Below are positions 1 to 9,124 of a stretch of DNA of 64,000 bases, piece by piece. The position numbers and the translations under genes are program-made. The stretch covers positions 1 through 64,000 of the forward strand of contig JALRDO010000006.1 of the NCBI GenBank assembly GCA_023262185.1, in the 5' to 3' direction. Each line of letters opens with the position of its first letter. Within the stretch, counting starts at the first letter, position 1. Source of the DNA: Flavobacteriaceae bacterium. GTDB lineage: Bacteria > Bacteroidota > Bacteroidia > Flavobacteriales > Flavobacteriaceae. Below the pieces are notes generated by a model that was not told where the DNA came from, did not search any database, and saw only the letters and a list, made by a program, of their open reading frames with translations.

Positions 1-24
1 CTAAACGTGATGCAATTAATGTAA

Positions 25-2673
25 CTCGGCCTAACCGTAGACTGCATTGATAACCATCAACCGAATAGCGAAGAACGCAGAAAAGCCTACCTCGCAGACA
101 TCACCTACGGTACAAACAATGAGTTTGGTTTTGACTACCTGCGTGACAATATGGCCCATCAGCAACAGGATGTAGTTCAACGAAAACACAACTTTGCAAT
201 CGTGGATGAGGTTGACTCTGTTTTAATTGACGACGCCAGAACGCCACTCATCATCTCGGGTCCTGTACCAGAAGGAGAGCGCCACGACTTCGATGCGCTG
301 AAACCTAGAGTCAATAACCTCGTTCAACGCCAGAGAACTGAACTTACCACTACTCTTGCCGAGGCTAAGAAAAAAATTCAGGCGGGTGATTTGAAAGAAG
401 GCGGCTTCTTATTGCTTCGCGTACACCGCGGATTGCCAAAGAATAAAGCCCTCATCAAATTCCTCAGCGAAGAAGGAAACAAGCAACTCTTACAAAAAAC
501 AGAGAGTTATTACCTTCAAGACAATGCCAAAGAAATGGCTCAAGTAGATGCCGAGCTCTATTTTACCATTGAAGAAAAGACGAATCAAATCGAACTGACT
601 GAGCGCGGAATACAAACGCTTTCAGATCAAGAGGATCAAAACTTCTTTGTACTTCCGGATATTGGTGGAGAAATAGCCGCTATAGAGTGCAAAGGCCTAA
701 CAGCAGAGGAAGAGGCCTCAGAAAAGGAAAGACTCTTTAAAGACTTCTCTGTAAAAAGCGAGCGCATTCATACCCTCACCCAATTGCTCAAAGCGTATAC
801 CTTATTTGAAAAGGACGTAGAGTATGTAGTGATGGACAACAAGGTGAAAATCGTCGATGAGCAAACCGGGCGTATTATGGATGGGCGTCGTTACTCTGAT
901 GGTCTTCATCAGGCGATTGAAGCAAAAGAAAATGTAAAGATTGAGGCGCTCACTCAGACCTTTGCAACCATTACGCTTCAAAACTATTTCAGAATGTATG
1001 CGAAGCTTTCTGGAATGACGGGTACTGCGGTTACCGAAGCTGGTGAATTCTGGGAGATTTATAAGCTAGACGTGGTCGAAATACCGACTAACAGGCCTAT
1101 TGCGCGTGACGATCGCGATGATTTGATCTATAAAACCAAACGCGAGAAATACAACGCTCTTATTGAAGAGGTGGTGAAGCTTTCAAACCAAGGCCGACCC
1201 GTATTGATCGGAACAACCTCTGTAGAGGTTTCTGAACTGGTTTCAAAACTTTTATCCGTAAGAAAGATTAACCATAATGTTCTCAACGCTAAGCTCCATA
1301 AAAAAGAGGCTGAAATCGTTGCAGAGGCAGGTAATGCAGGGGTGGTAACCATTGCTACTAACATGGCAGGTCGCGGAACCGATATCAAGCTTAGCGACGA
1401 AGTGAAGCAAGCGGGTGGTTTAGCGATTATCGGAACTGAGCGTCACGATTCGAGAAGAGTAGATCGACAATTAAGAGGTCGTTCAGGGCGTCAAGGTGAT
1501 CCAGGAAGCTCTCAGTTCTACGTGTCTCTAGAAGACAACCTGATGCGTTTATTCGGATCAGAGCGTATGGCGAAAATCATGGATAGAATGGGGCTTAAAG
1601 AAGGCGAAGTCATACAGCACAGTATGATGACCAAGTCTATTGAACGCGCCCAGAAAAAGGTAGAAGAGAACAATTTCGGTATTCGAAAACGCTTACTTGA
1701 ATACGATGACGTGATGAACGCTCAGCGCGAAGTTATTTACAAGCGCAGAAGGCACGCCTTGTCGGGTAATCGACTTAAAGTAGATATTGCCAACATGATT
1801 TTTGACACCTGTGAGGCGATTGTTGAAGAAACAAAGGCGACTGACGATTACAAGAATTTCGAATTTCAAGTCATTAGTCTTTTCGGACTCTCTAATCTTA
1901 TGAGTCCTGAGACATTCAGTAAAACCTCAGTGCCTCAATTGACAGATGAGCTTTACACTCAAGCCTATAAAGCTTACGAAGAGCGCATTAAAGAGCACGC
2001 CCAGGTGGCGCTTCCTGTGGTTCAATCCATTTGGAACAATCCTGCCAACACCTTTAAGCGTATTGTAGTGCCTTTTACAGATGGACAAAAAACAATTCAA
2101 ATTGTCACCGATCTTGAAAAGGCTCACGAATCAGATGGAGTAAGTCTGGTAGAAGATTTTGAGAAAAATAGTGCACTGGCACTTATAGATGAATCGTGGA
2201 AAGATCATCTGAGAAAAATGGACGAGTTGAAACAATCGGTTCAGCTTGCGGTGCATGAGCAGAAAGACCCCTTACTTATCTATAAGTTTGAGGCGTTTGA
2301 GCTTTTTAGAGCCATGTTGACTAAGGTTAACAAAGAACTTCTAGGATTCTTACTTAGGGCTAGAATTCCATCAGAGCAGCAAGGGCCGATCAAAGAGGCT
2401 AGTGCTGTTAAAAAACCGAAGCGCGATAACTTACAGGTTTCAAAAGAATCTGTACTCAATACCGATGAACTTGCCCAAAGACAGCGCGAAGTTGCATCTG
2501 GAGCCGGAAGACCTCAGCGTACAACCGTTGAAACCGTTATCCGTGAAAACCCTAAAATTGGTCGAAACGAGCGCGTAACGATTGTGCACACCATAAGTGG
2601 CGAAGAGAAAGAACTAAAATTCAAGCAAGCGGAGCCCCTATTAAACTCTAAGGAATGGGTGTTGAAAAGCTAA
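25..2673 (+). CDS. secA: Protein translocase ATPase SecA, 5' end missing
   Basis: SecA is the cytoplasmic ATPase that drives preproteins through SecYEG. Readable SecA sequence starts at 25 (LGLTVDCIDNHQPNS) and runs to the stop at 2671-2673. Visible motifs: DEVDSVLIDDARTPL (Walker B region), TGTAVTEAGEFW, NMAGRGTDIKL and RQLRGRSGRQGDPGSSQF (helicase motif VI region), and LEYDDVMNAQREVIY in the helical scaffold. The C-terminus ends TISGEEKELKF...EWVLKS with no cysteine-rich zinc tail, as usual in Flavobacteriia. The first ATG in this frame (151) is internal, inside YLRDNMAH. The N-terminal Walker A region lies outside the window, and the frame is broken at bases 3-24 (see findings). The protein is therefore partial; its identity is certain. 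Confidence 0.95.
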   Translation, partial: LGLTVDCIDNHQPNSEERRKAYLADITYGTNNEFGFDYLRDNMAHQQQDVVQRKHNFAIVDEVDSVLIDDARTPLIISGPVPEGERHDFDALKPRVNNLVQRQRTELTTTLAEAKKKIQAGDLKEGGFLLLRVHRGLPKNKALIKFLSEEGNKQLLQKTESYYLQDNAKEMAQVDAELYFTIEEKTNQIELTERGIQTLSDQEDQNFFVLPDIGGEIAAIECKGLTAEEEASEKERLFKDFSVKSERIHTLTQLLKAYTLFEKDVEYVVMDNKVKIVDEQTGRIMDGRRYSDGLHQAIEAKENVKIEALTQTFATITLQNYFRMYAKLSGMTGTAVTEAGEFWEIYKLDVVEIPTNRPIARDDRDDLIYKTKREKYNALIEEVVKLSNQGRPVLIGTTSVEVSELVSKLLSVRKINHNVLNAKLHKKEAEIVAEAGNAGVVTIATNMAGRGTDIKLSDEVKQAGGLAIIGTERHDSRRVDRQLRGRSGRQGDPGSSQFYVSLEDNLMRLFGSERMAKIMDRMGLKEGEVIQHSMMTKSIERAQKKVEENNFGIRKRLLEYDDVMNAQREVIYKRRRHALSGNRLKVDIANMIFDTCEAIVEETKATDDYKNFEFQVISLFGLSNLMSPETFSKTSVPQLTDELYTQAYKAYEERIKEHAQVALPVVQSIWNNPANTFKRIVVPFTDGQKTIQIVTDLEKAHESDGVSLVEDFEKNSALALIDESWKDHLRKMDELKQSVQLAVHEQKDPLLIYKFEAFELFRAMLTKVNKELLGFLLRARIPSEQQGPIKEASAVKKPKRDNLQVSKESVLNTDELAQRQREVASGAGRPQRTTVETVIRENPKIGRNERVTIVHTISGEEKELKFKQAEPLLNSKEWVLKS

Positions 2674-2676
2674 ATC

Positions 2677-2868
2677 ATGCCTAAAACCTCAAGAGAAAAG
2701 CGGATCATTCAACGTGAGTTTTTGCTCCGAGTGAATTATGCTGGAATCTTACTTTGTTCAGCGACATCCATTAAATTAGGCCTTGAGGGCACCTTTTCGG
2801 CTTACTTCTATGCAGGGATTGCCTTTTCGGTTTTGCTATTTGTAAATGCTAAAGCCTTGAAAAAATAA
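2677..2868 (+). CDS. Small two-helix membrane protein, unknown function
   Basis: A 63-residue protein starting 3 nt after the secA stop and ending 4 nt before msrA, so it is probably co-transcribed with both. It has a basic N-terminus (KTSREKRIIQRE), then two hydrophobic stretches (about residues 21-36 and 42-58), and ends in basic residues. That suggests a small inner-membrane hairpin. I do not recognise a named family. The tight spacing on both sides supports it being a real gene. No function can be assigned. Confidence 0.6.
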   Translation: MPKTSREKRIIQREFLLRVNYAGILLCSATSIKLGLEGTFSAYFYAGIAFSVLLFVNAKALKK

Positions 2869-2872
2869 TAAT

Positions 2873-3523
2873 ATGAAAGTCAATATTTTAGGATTGGGTC
2901 TTTTGCTCATGTGGTCATGTGTCACACGGGGCCAAAACGAATCTGAGAAGTCCTACCCCATCAATGACTCTTCATTAAAGGTGGCCTATTTTGCCTCAGG
3001 TTGTTTCTGGTGTGTCGAGGCTATCTTTGAAAGTGTTCAAGGGGTAGAAGAAGCTATCTCAGGTTATTCGGGAGGTACTGAAAAAAATCCGACCTATCGT
3101 GAAGTAAGCTACGGCAGAACCACTCATGCTGAAGCAGTTGCAGTCTATTACCATCCTGACGAGGTGAGTTTTTGCGAACTATTGACCGTTTTCTTTGTTT
3201 CGCATGATCCTACCACACTTAATCGTCAAGGCCCAGACCGAGGCACCCAATACCGCTCAATTGCATTTTATCAAAATGAGGTAGAGCGCCAATTGATAGA
3301 AGCGTATATAGATGCGCTGAATGAAGCGAGTGTGTATAAAAATCCTATTGTTACTGAAGTCAAAGCGTTTTCAGTTTTTTACGAAGCAGAGGGATATCAT
3401 CAAGACTATGAGAAAAACAATCCCAACGATCCGTACATTCGAAACGTTTCGATTCCCCGCCTCAATCGCTTTAAAGAGGCATTACCACAATTGTTAAAGC
3501 CTGAAGCTACTAATGAGCACTAA
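2873..3523 (+). CDS. msrA: Peptide-methionine (S)-S-oxide reductase MsrA, exported
   Basis: Reduces methionine-S-sulfoxide in oxidised proteins. The catalytic motif GCFWC is at residues 43-47, with Cys44 as the nucleophile, followed by SGYSGG and the conserved YHQDYEKNNP near the end. The first about 20 residues form a hydrophobic signal with a cysteine at 16 (LLMWSC), so the enzyme is likely a lipoprotein or periplasmic; the lipobox is weak (Trp at -2). This suggests repair of envelope proteins rather than cytosolic ones. Length (216 aa including the leader) fits MsrA. The 3' end overlaps the next gene by 11 nt, pointing to translational coupling. Confidence 0.93.
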   Translation: MKVNILGLGLLLMWSCVTRGQNESEKSYPINDSSLKVAYFASGCFWCVEAIFESVQGVEEAISGYSGGTEKNPTYREVSYGRTTHAEAVAVYYHPDEVSFCELLTVFFVSHDPTTLNRQGPDRGTQYRSIAFYQNEVERQLIEAYIDALNEASVYKNPIVTEVKAFSVFYEAEGYHQDYEKNNPNDPYIRNVSIPRLNRFKEALPQLLKPEATNEH

Positions 3524-4484
3524 TCAAAACGTCGTTACTCAATCACTCCTCTCTATCGTTATCCCGGTCTATAATGAGGAAGATAATGTAGTGCTTCTCA
3601 CTGAGAAAATTCACGAGAGCCTCAAAGGATATACCTATGAAGTCGTGTTTGTAAATGACTTCTCGACAGACGAAACGGTACAGCGAATTAAAAAGATGAA
3701 AGATCCACTTGTTCATCTCATCGAATTGAAGAAGAATTACGGTCAAAGCCTAGCATTGGCTGCAGGGATTGATTACGCTAACGGCGAATACATTATCACT
3801 ATGGATGGAGATTTACAAAATGATCCCTGTGATATCCCTAACATGCTTGAAGTAGCCATTGAAGAACATTACGATTTGGTAACTGGCATACGTCAAAAAA
3901 GAAAGGATAGTTGGTTAAAGACCATTCCTTCTAAGGTGGCTAATTTTTTAGTCCGCAAAGTGACTAGCCTCTCGATTAAAGATAACGGATGCGCCTTAAA
4001 GGTATTTAGCAGAGATATCGCCAAGAATCTCAATCTTTATGGAGAAATGCATCGGTTCATCACCCTTTTAGCCTATCTCGAGGGTGCACAAATCAAACAG
4101 GTCCCCGTTAGTCATCACGCGCGCCATGCTGGTGTCTCTAAATACGGTCTCGAACGGGTATTCAAAGTAGTAGCCGACATGATGCTTTTGCTTTTTATTC
4201 GAAAGTACCTTCAGCGTCCCATACACCTCTTTGGAATATTCGGATTCTTTCTCATCCTAATTGGTCTGGGCATAAATGTATGGCTGATTATAGAGAAGTT
4301 TTATTTTGGACAAGATATCGGCCAACGCCCACTCCTAATCTTCGGGCTAATGTTTATTCTCGCCGGAGTACAGCTCTTTACTATCGGTATTGTAATGGAG
4401 ATGTTGATCCGCACTTATTACGAATCTCAGAACAAGCGTCCGTATCGCCTCAAGGGGGTTTGGAATTCTAAGCAAGATGCCTAA
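3513..4484 (+). CDS. GT2 glycosyltransferase, polyprenyl-phosphate sugar synthase type
   Basis: A GT-A fold, family 2 transferase resembling DPM1/GtrB/ArnC enzymes, which load a sugar onto undecaprenyl phosphate at the inner face of the membrane. Visible: SIVIPVYNEEDN at about 14-25, the DGDLQNDP metal/nucleotide motif at 98-105, and RHAGVSKYG in the acceptor region. Two C-terminal transmembrane segments (about 235-258 and 268-295) are typical of the subfamily. The start at 3513 lies inside msrA's 3' end, and the end overlaps the flippase-like gene by 8 nt. The sugar cannot be determined. It could supply donor lipid for the two GT39 enzymes encoded nearby. Confidence 0.88.
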   Translation: MSTNQNVVTQSLLSIVIPVYNEEDNVVLLTEKIHESLKGYTYEVVFVNDFSTDETVQRIKKMKDPLVHLIELKKNYGQSLALAAGIDYANGEYIITMDGDLQNDPCDIPNMLEVAIEEHYDLVTGIRQKRKDSWLKTIPSKVANFLVRKVTSLSIKDNGCALKVFSRDIAKNLNLYGEMHRFITLLAYLEGAQIKQVPVSHHARHAGVSKYGLERVFKVVADMMLLLFIRKYLQRPIHLFGIFGFFLILIGLGINVWLIIEKFYFGQDIGQRPLLIFGLMFILAGVQLFTIGIVMEMLIRTYYESQNKRPYRLKGVWNSKQDA

Positions 4485-5355
4485 GGATTCTAAAGCCTTA
4501 AAAACCGTACTCAAGGTTACCGTAAGCCTTTTGCTGCTCTACTTTGTCTTTTCGAAGCTAGGAACAAGAGAGTTGTGGAATACCCTTAAACAGGTTTCAA
4601 CTCTACATTTTATATGCGCCTTTTTATTGGTACTTGCTTCAAAAGCCATTGCGCACTTGAGACTGCTCCATTACCTCAATACCATTGGTATCAAAATGGC
4701 CCGTCTTACCCATTGGAAATTATATCTCCAAGGAATGTTTTACAATCTGTTCTTACCTGGCGGAATAGGAGGCGACGCCTATAAAGCCTATATTCTCTCA
4801 AAGCAGTTTAACGTCAAAACCAAAAAGATCATAGGTGCTTTAGTCGTTGACCGTCTTAGCGGAATGATGGCCTTAGGTACTTACACCCTTATTTTAGTCA
4901 GCGCTTATTTGAGCCATTATCCAATAGAGTACTTACCTGAGGCTCTAGTATACACAGGACTTCTTTCTCCATTAATTTTAGCCGGATTCTATGCATTCAA
5001 TCGGCTATGGTTTAAAGCCACTCTAAAGGCATTTAAAACCACAACCTTGTTTTCATTTGCATTGCAAGGGCTACAAATTTTAGCCACTTACCTTCTTCTA
5101 AATGGATTAGGAGAATCACATAAGATTTGGGGGTATTTGTTACTCTTTACTCTATCCTCTGTAGTATCAGTACTGCCCATCAGCCTCGGCGGAATTGGTC
5201 TCAGAGAATTGACCTTTTTTTATGGGGCAGAATGGCTTTTCATAGATGCCGAAACGGCTGTAGCACTGAGTCTTTTGTTCTTCAGTACAAACGCCCTTGT
5301 TTCACTCCTCGGACTCCGTTATCACCTTCAACCGCCATTTCAAAGAGCCTCTTAG
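4477..5355 (+). CDS. Flippase-like membrane protein (LPG synthase TM / UPF0104 family)
   Basis: A 292-residue polytopic protein with about seven or eight hydrophobic segments and the family signature GGIGGDAYKAYIL near residue 95-107, plus PISLGGIGLRELTFF towards the end. This is the transmembrane (flippase-like) module of the lysylphosphatidylglycerol synthase family, without the soluble aminoacyl-transfer domain. Proteins of this type beside a GT2 polyprenyl-sugar synthase are often proposed to move lipids across the inner membrane; that role is inferred here. The start overlaps the GT2 gene by 8 nt. The stop is 2 nt from the stop of the convergent GT39 gene. Confidence 0.82.
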   Translation: MPKDSKALKTVLKVTVSLLLLYFVFSKLGTRELWNTLKQVSTLHFICAFLLVLASKAIAHLRLLHYLNTIGIKMARLTHWKLYLQGMFYNLFLPGGIGGDAYKAYILSKQFNVKTKKIIGALVVDRLSGMMALGTYTLILVSAYLSHYPIEYLPEALVYTGLLSPLILAGFYAFNRLWFKATLKAFKTTTLFSFALQGLQILATYLLLNGLGESHKIWGYLLLFTLSSVVSVLPISLGGIGLRELTFFYGAEWLFIDAETAVALSLLFFSTNALVSLLGLRYHLQPPFQRAS

Positions 5356-5357
5356 GC

Positions 5358-6968
5358 CTAAGGAACCAACATAATACGCTTAAGAGAGAGTTGTTCTTCT
5401 CGACTGTTTTTTTTGAGAAAATGAATATTCAATCGCGTGACCCGAAAATGTGAAGCACTCGCCCATTCAATGGCCTGAGGATACAATGACTTAAACGTGG
5501 TATAATGTTTCGTATCTACATAAACATAATCGCCAGATGAAAGCGATTGGATGTCATAGGCGTGCTTTGGAATGCTCAATTGTTTTCTTCCGAATTCAAG
5601 AGACCACAGATAGTCTTCAGAGTAATTAAACACTTTTGCTTCACTGGGAATTCGTTCACTTAACAACTGACCCGATTGGTAATTCAGTAGTTGAGGATAA
5701 AAATGAAAAAAGGCCATTGCGTTGAACAAAAGGGCTATACCTATCAAACCAATGGGAAGACTGTGCGTTTTCTTAAACTGATAGTAAAGTAACAGCACAC
5801 CCCATATCAATGCGACACCCACTGTTTTAGGTGTTGGCATAAAGACAACCCACAAGAGTAACACCGCTGCTCCGTATAGTATAGCGGTACCTGAATCGGC
5901 TATTTTATTCCACCCAGTACGCCTAGTTTGACTCAATACCTCAAGTTCTTTAGCCGTCAACAAGGCAAATAGCGGCATGAGAATGTTAAGGTAATGAGGC
6001 AACTTAAACTGTGAAGCGCTCATGAGTAATATCAAGGGAATCAAGGCTACCCCAACAAAGAACAGTGGTTGTCGAGATCCAAAAGATGTTCTAAAAGCAT
6101 TCACCCATCCTTTTAAGGTATAGAATGTGAACGGCAATAGCACCCAAAGAAGGGTGTGAAAAAAGAAAAAATAACCACTCGAGCTCTTTCCGTGACCCGT
6201 TCCACTAAGACGCTCGAAGCTCTGATCCCACAGTATAAAGCGCACGCCACTTCGCCCCGATAGACCGCGAACGATCTTCTCGGGATGCAGGTCGAACTGT
6301 TGGTGATAGGCGTACAGTACAGGAATAATGGTGAGTACAAAAACCGTAAGTGCACCCAAAACTTTTATCGTAAAAAGCAAGCGGATGCGGCCCTGAACTA
6401 TAGCGTAACTCACTACAGTGAACCCCAAAACCACCAAAGCAATCATCCCTTTGGTAGAGAATGCCAATCCAGCGGCTATAGCTCCAATGAACGCGTCACT
6501 CCATTTTAGGTCTCTTATATAGCTTATCAGTTTCCATAAGGCAATCGCAACGAAAGAAGAGAGCAAACTATCGGTCCTTAAATCGAATGAAGCCAACACC
6601 ATAGTTTGAAATGAGAGAAACACAAACGCGCTCCATAATCCGAGTTCTTTGGATTTCAGTTGGGTTCCAAGCCTGTAGAGTGCATATGCTCCTGCAACAA
6701 GTGCTAAAAAAGAAGGCATGCGATAGACCCAGGCCGTATAACCGAATAGTTTAAAGCTTAGGGCTGCAAGCCAATAATGCATATGTGGCTTATCGAGATA
6801 GTCTATTCCGTTCTTGAACAGGTGAATAAAATCACTCTCTTGCGCCATACGCATCGCCATTACTGCAAATTGGGCTGAGTCGTTTTCCATTAAGGGCATA
6901 AAAAGCGCCACGAGATAAACGAGACCAAGCATAACCCAAAGGTGATATGGAATTATTCTATGTTTCAT
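5358..6968 (-). CDS. GT39-family membrane glycosyltransferase (ArnT/PMT-like)
   Basis: A 536-residue integral membrane protein with about 11-12 hydrophobic segments. The N-terminal acidic loop LMENDSAQFAV (about 27-37) and the YLDKPHMHYW motif are hallmarks of GT39 / PMT_2 enzymes, which use polyprenyl-phosphate sugars on the periplasmic side to glycosylate lipid A or proteins. The C-terminal about 100 residues form a soluble periplasmic-type domain. It is the last gene of a minus-strand run; its ATG overlaps the PAP2 stop by 4 nt. The acceptor is unknown. It is a distinct paralogue of the gene at 9900-11558. Confidence 0.85.
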   Translation of the reverse strand: MKHRIIPYHLWVMLGLVYLVALFMPLMENDSAQFAVMAMRMAQESDFIHLFKNGIDYLDKPHMHYWLAALSFKLFGYTAWVYRMPSFLALVAGAYALYRLGTQLKSKELGLWSAFVFLSFQTMVLASFDLRTDSLLSSFVAIALWKLISYIRDLKWSDAFIGAIAAGLAFSTKGMIALVVLGFTVVSYAIVQGRIRLLFTIKVLGALTVFVLTIIPVLYAYHQQFDLHPEKIVRGLSGRSGVRFILWDQSFERLSGTGHGKSSSGYFFFFHTLLWVLLPFTFYTLKGWVNAFRTSFGSRQPLFFVGVALIPLILLMSASQFKLPHYLNILMPLFALLTAKELEVLSQTRRTGWNKIADSGTAILYGAAVLLLWVVFMPTPKTVGVALIWGVLLLYYQFKKTHSLPIGLIGIALLFNAMAFFHFYPQLLNYQSGQLLSERIPSEAKVFNYSEDYLWSLEFGRKQLSIPKHAYDIQSLSSGDYVYVDTKHYTTFKSLYPQAIEWASASHFRVTRLNIHFLKKNSREEQLSLKRIMLVP

Positions 6969-7525
6969 TCAGATAAGACCCACTTGCGGTAGGCCATTGC
7001 GAACAAGGTTCCCCATAAGGTTCCAAAAAAAGCCCCAAATACAATATCCGAAGGATAATGAACCCCTAAATACACACGGCTAAATGCCAATAAGATTGCC
7101 CAAATAAACAACAATAGAAATGCTTTGTGAAAACGTTTAAGTATTAAGGCAAAGAAGGTTACTGAAGCAAAGCCATTCGAGGCGTGTCCTGAATAGAAAC
7201 TGAATTTGCCTCCACAGTAATTAAGAGAACGAAGCAGTGATGAAATTTCAGGATCATGACAGGGTCTAAGGCGCATAAACCCCTCTTTAAAAAGATTTGT
7301 CACTTGGTCTGAAATAGTGATCAGCAACACTGTACTTACCACCAATAAGCCGAATTTTCTCCAGCCTAAGTAGCGCTGAGAAAGAATAAGAATCAAGAGA
7401 TAAAGGGGCAATCCGTTCTCTTTCTTGGTGATGAATAGCCAAAATGCATCCGAACTTGGGGTCCCAAAACCCTGAACCCACAAGAGTAAAAAGCGATCAA
7501 TCTGCTGAATCGATTCTATCATCAA
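6965..7525 (-). CDS. PAP2-superfamily lipid phosphatase
   Basis: A membrane phosphatase of 186 residues with the three PAP2 signature motifs in order: KEGFMRLRPCH (KxxxxxxRP), SGHASNG (PSGH-like) and SRVYLGVHYPSD (SRxxxxxHxxxD). The family removes phosphate from undecaprenyl pyrophosphate, phosphatidylglycerophosphate or lipid A. Placement between GT39-type transferases suggests recycling of the polyprenyl carrier or lipid A dephosphorylation, but that is inference. Several hydrophobic helices surround the motifs. It overlaps both neighbours by 4 nt, so it is translationally coupled to the 75-aa gene upstream and the GT39 gene downstream. Confidence 0.88.
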   Translation of the reverse strand: MMIESIQQIDRFLLLWVQGFGTPSSDAFWLFITKKENGLPLYLLILILSQRYLGWRKFGLLVVSTVLLITISDQVTNLFKEGFMRLRPCHDPEISSLLRSLNYCGGKFSFYSGHASNGFASVTFFALILKRFHKAFLLLFIWAILLAFSRVYLGVHYPSDIVFGAFFGTLWGTLFAMAYRKWVLSE

Positions 7526-7749
7526 GCATCAAACTGTTCCATTTCACTATCGTAAAAAGAGAGGGCCTCATCAATGAGTACAATACTCGCCTCTTCTAGC
7601 TCATCTATATCCTCTTGATCAAAAGACTCAAACCAAGTCACCTCATCGTTGGTAACATTCAACAGAAACCTTGGATACTCTGTGTGCAACACATAAACAG
7701 TGTCTGGAAATTGTGAATGATCAGCCAATAAAAACTTAGGAAGTGACAT
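7522..7749 (-). CDS. Small acidic protein, unknown function
   Basis: A 75-residue soluble protein rich in Asp and Glu (segment FDQEDIDELEEAS, tail YDSEMEQFDA) with no signal peptide or membrane helix. It overlaps the MATE gene upstream by 14 nt and the PAP2 gene downstream by 4 nt, the strongest evidence that it is translated. I cannot place it in a named family; short acidic proteins of this style are widespread as uncharacterised genes in Flavobacteriia. No function is assigned. Confidence 0.65.
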   Translation of the reverse strand: MSLPKFLLADHSQFPDTVYVLHTEYPRFLLNVTNDEVTWFESFDQEDIDELEEASIVLIDEALSFYDSEMEQFDA

Positions 7750-9124
7750 AATGAATACGATGTGTTTTAGACAAATACTGAAATCGAAGGTACAACAATA
7801 AGGCAGAGACTGTAAGTCCTAAGGTCAGCCCTATCCATATGCCCTGAGAGGCAAGCGAAGTATGTAATCCCAAATAATAGCATACCGGAAACCCTACCAA
7901 CCAATAGGCAATAAACGTGATATAGGCAGTAAAGTTCACGTCTTGCATTCCTCTTAAAGCTCCAATAATAACGACCTGTAAACCATCAAACAATTGAAAA
8001 ATTGCTGCCCAAAGAAGTAATTCACTTGCTAAGGCCATCACCATTAAATTGTCCGCACGATTTAAAGGATCGTTTGCATCGAGATAGAGTTCAGGAAGCA
8101 CATGACGCGCTACTAGAAAAACAATTGCGAATAGTAACTCAATCACCACGGTTAAAAAGAAAATGGACTGTGCCACCTCATTTAAACGTTTATAATCCTT
8201 TCTACCCTTTTGATTGCCAACACGAATCATAGCAGCAACGTTTAACCCTATTCCTACCATATAGGTCATAGAGGCTAAATTCAAGGCGATTTGATTTGCT
8301 GCTTGGTATAAGGTTCCCAAAATACCACTCAGCCAGATCGCAGAGGTAAAAAGTGTCACCTCGAAGAACACCTGAAAAGATGAAGGCAATCCTAGGGTAA
8401 GTATACGTCTTGAGAATCTCCAACTTACCAATCGCCATCTTAGATCGGTCAAAAAAGGTGAAAAATAGGTCGATCGCTTTAAGAAAACGATGAGTAAAAA
8501 CAGCATGAACACCCTTGAAATAAGAGTTCCTAGAGCAGCCCCTGCAACGCCCATTTGCGGAAACCCGTGGTTTCCGAAAATTAAGAGGTAATTCAGCAAT
8601 ACATTTAGCAAATTCCCAATGATAGAGGCGTACATGGGTAAACGTGTTCGTGAAAGTCCATCACACAATTGTTTGATAGCCTGAAACAACATGAGTGGAA
8701 TCAATGAGACACCCACAATACTCAAGAACGGAACCGCAAAAACGAGTACCTCTTCAGGTTGTTTCATTTTGTGAAGTAAGGGTACAGACAACAACACCGT
8801 CCCGGTGAGCAATACCCCAACAATAGCACAAATCAGAATACCGTGTTTAAAAACCTTTTTAATTTCAAAGGTCTTTTTGAATCCGTCTGCTTCGGCTATC
8901 AGGGGAGTAATGGCAGTAGACAAACCTAAGCCAACTGACATGGCGATGAATAAAAAACTATTTCCTAGTGAGACCGCAGCGAGCTCGGCAGGCCCCAATT
9001 GACCCACCATAATATTATCAGCGAATGCTACCAAAGTGTGCCCGAGCATTCCAAGAACTACCGGAGTCGCAAGCTTGAGATTGTACGGAACCTCGGCCCA
9101 GTGTTTTTTTAACGTGGTTATCAT
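7736..9124 (-). CDS. MATE-family multidrug/sodium antiporter
   Basis: A 462-residue polytopic protein with about 12 transmembrane segments in two similar halves, the MATE (NorM/DinF-like) arrangement. Family-typical sequence includes TPVVLGMLGHTLVAFADNIM followed by GQLGPAELAAVSLG near the N-terminus. MATE proteins expel drugs or metabolites by exchange with Na+ or H+. The start overlaps the mazG stop by 4 nt and the end overlaps the 75-aa gene by 14 nt, so it is embedded in a coupled operon. The substrate cannot be predicted. A MOP-superfamily lipid flippase role is possible given the glycosyltransferase context, but the N-terminal signature favours MATE. Confidence 0.9.
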   Translation of the reverse strand: MITTLKKHWAEVPYNLKLATPVVLGMLGHTLVAFADNIMVGQLGPAELAAVSLGNSFLFIAMSVGLGLSTAITPLIAEADGFKKTFEIKKVFKHGILICAIVGVLLTGTVLLSVPLLHKMKQPEEVLVFAVPFLSIVGVSLIPLMLFQAIKQLCDGLSRTRLPMYASIIGNLLNVLLNYLLIFGNHGFPQMGVAGAALGTLISRVFMLFLLIVFLKRSTYFSPFLTDLRWRLVSWRFSRRILTLGLPSSFQVFFEVTLFTSAIWLSGILGTLYQAANQIALNLASMTYMVGIGLNVAAMIRVGNQKGRKDYKRLNEVAQSIFFLTVVIELLFAIVFLVARHVLPELYLDANDPLNRADNLMVMALASELLLWAAIFQLFDGLQVVIIGALRGMQDVNFTAYITFIAYWLVGFPVCYYLGLHTSLASQGIWIGLTLGLTVSALLLYLRFQYLSKTHRIHYVTS

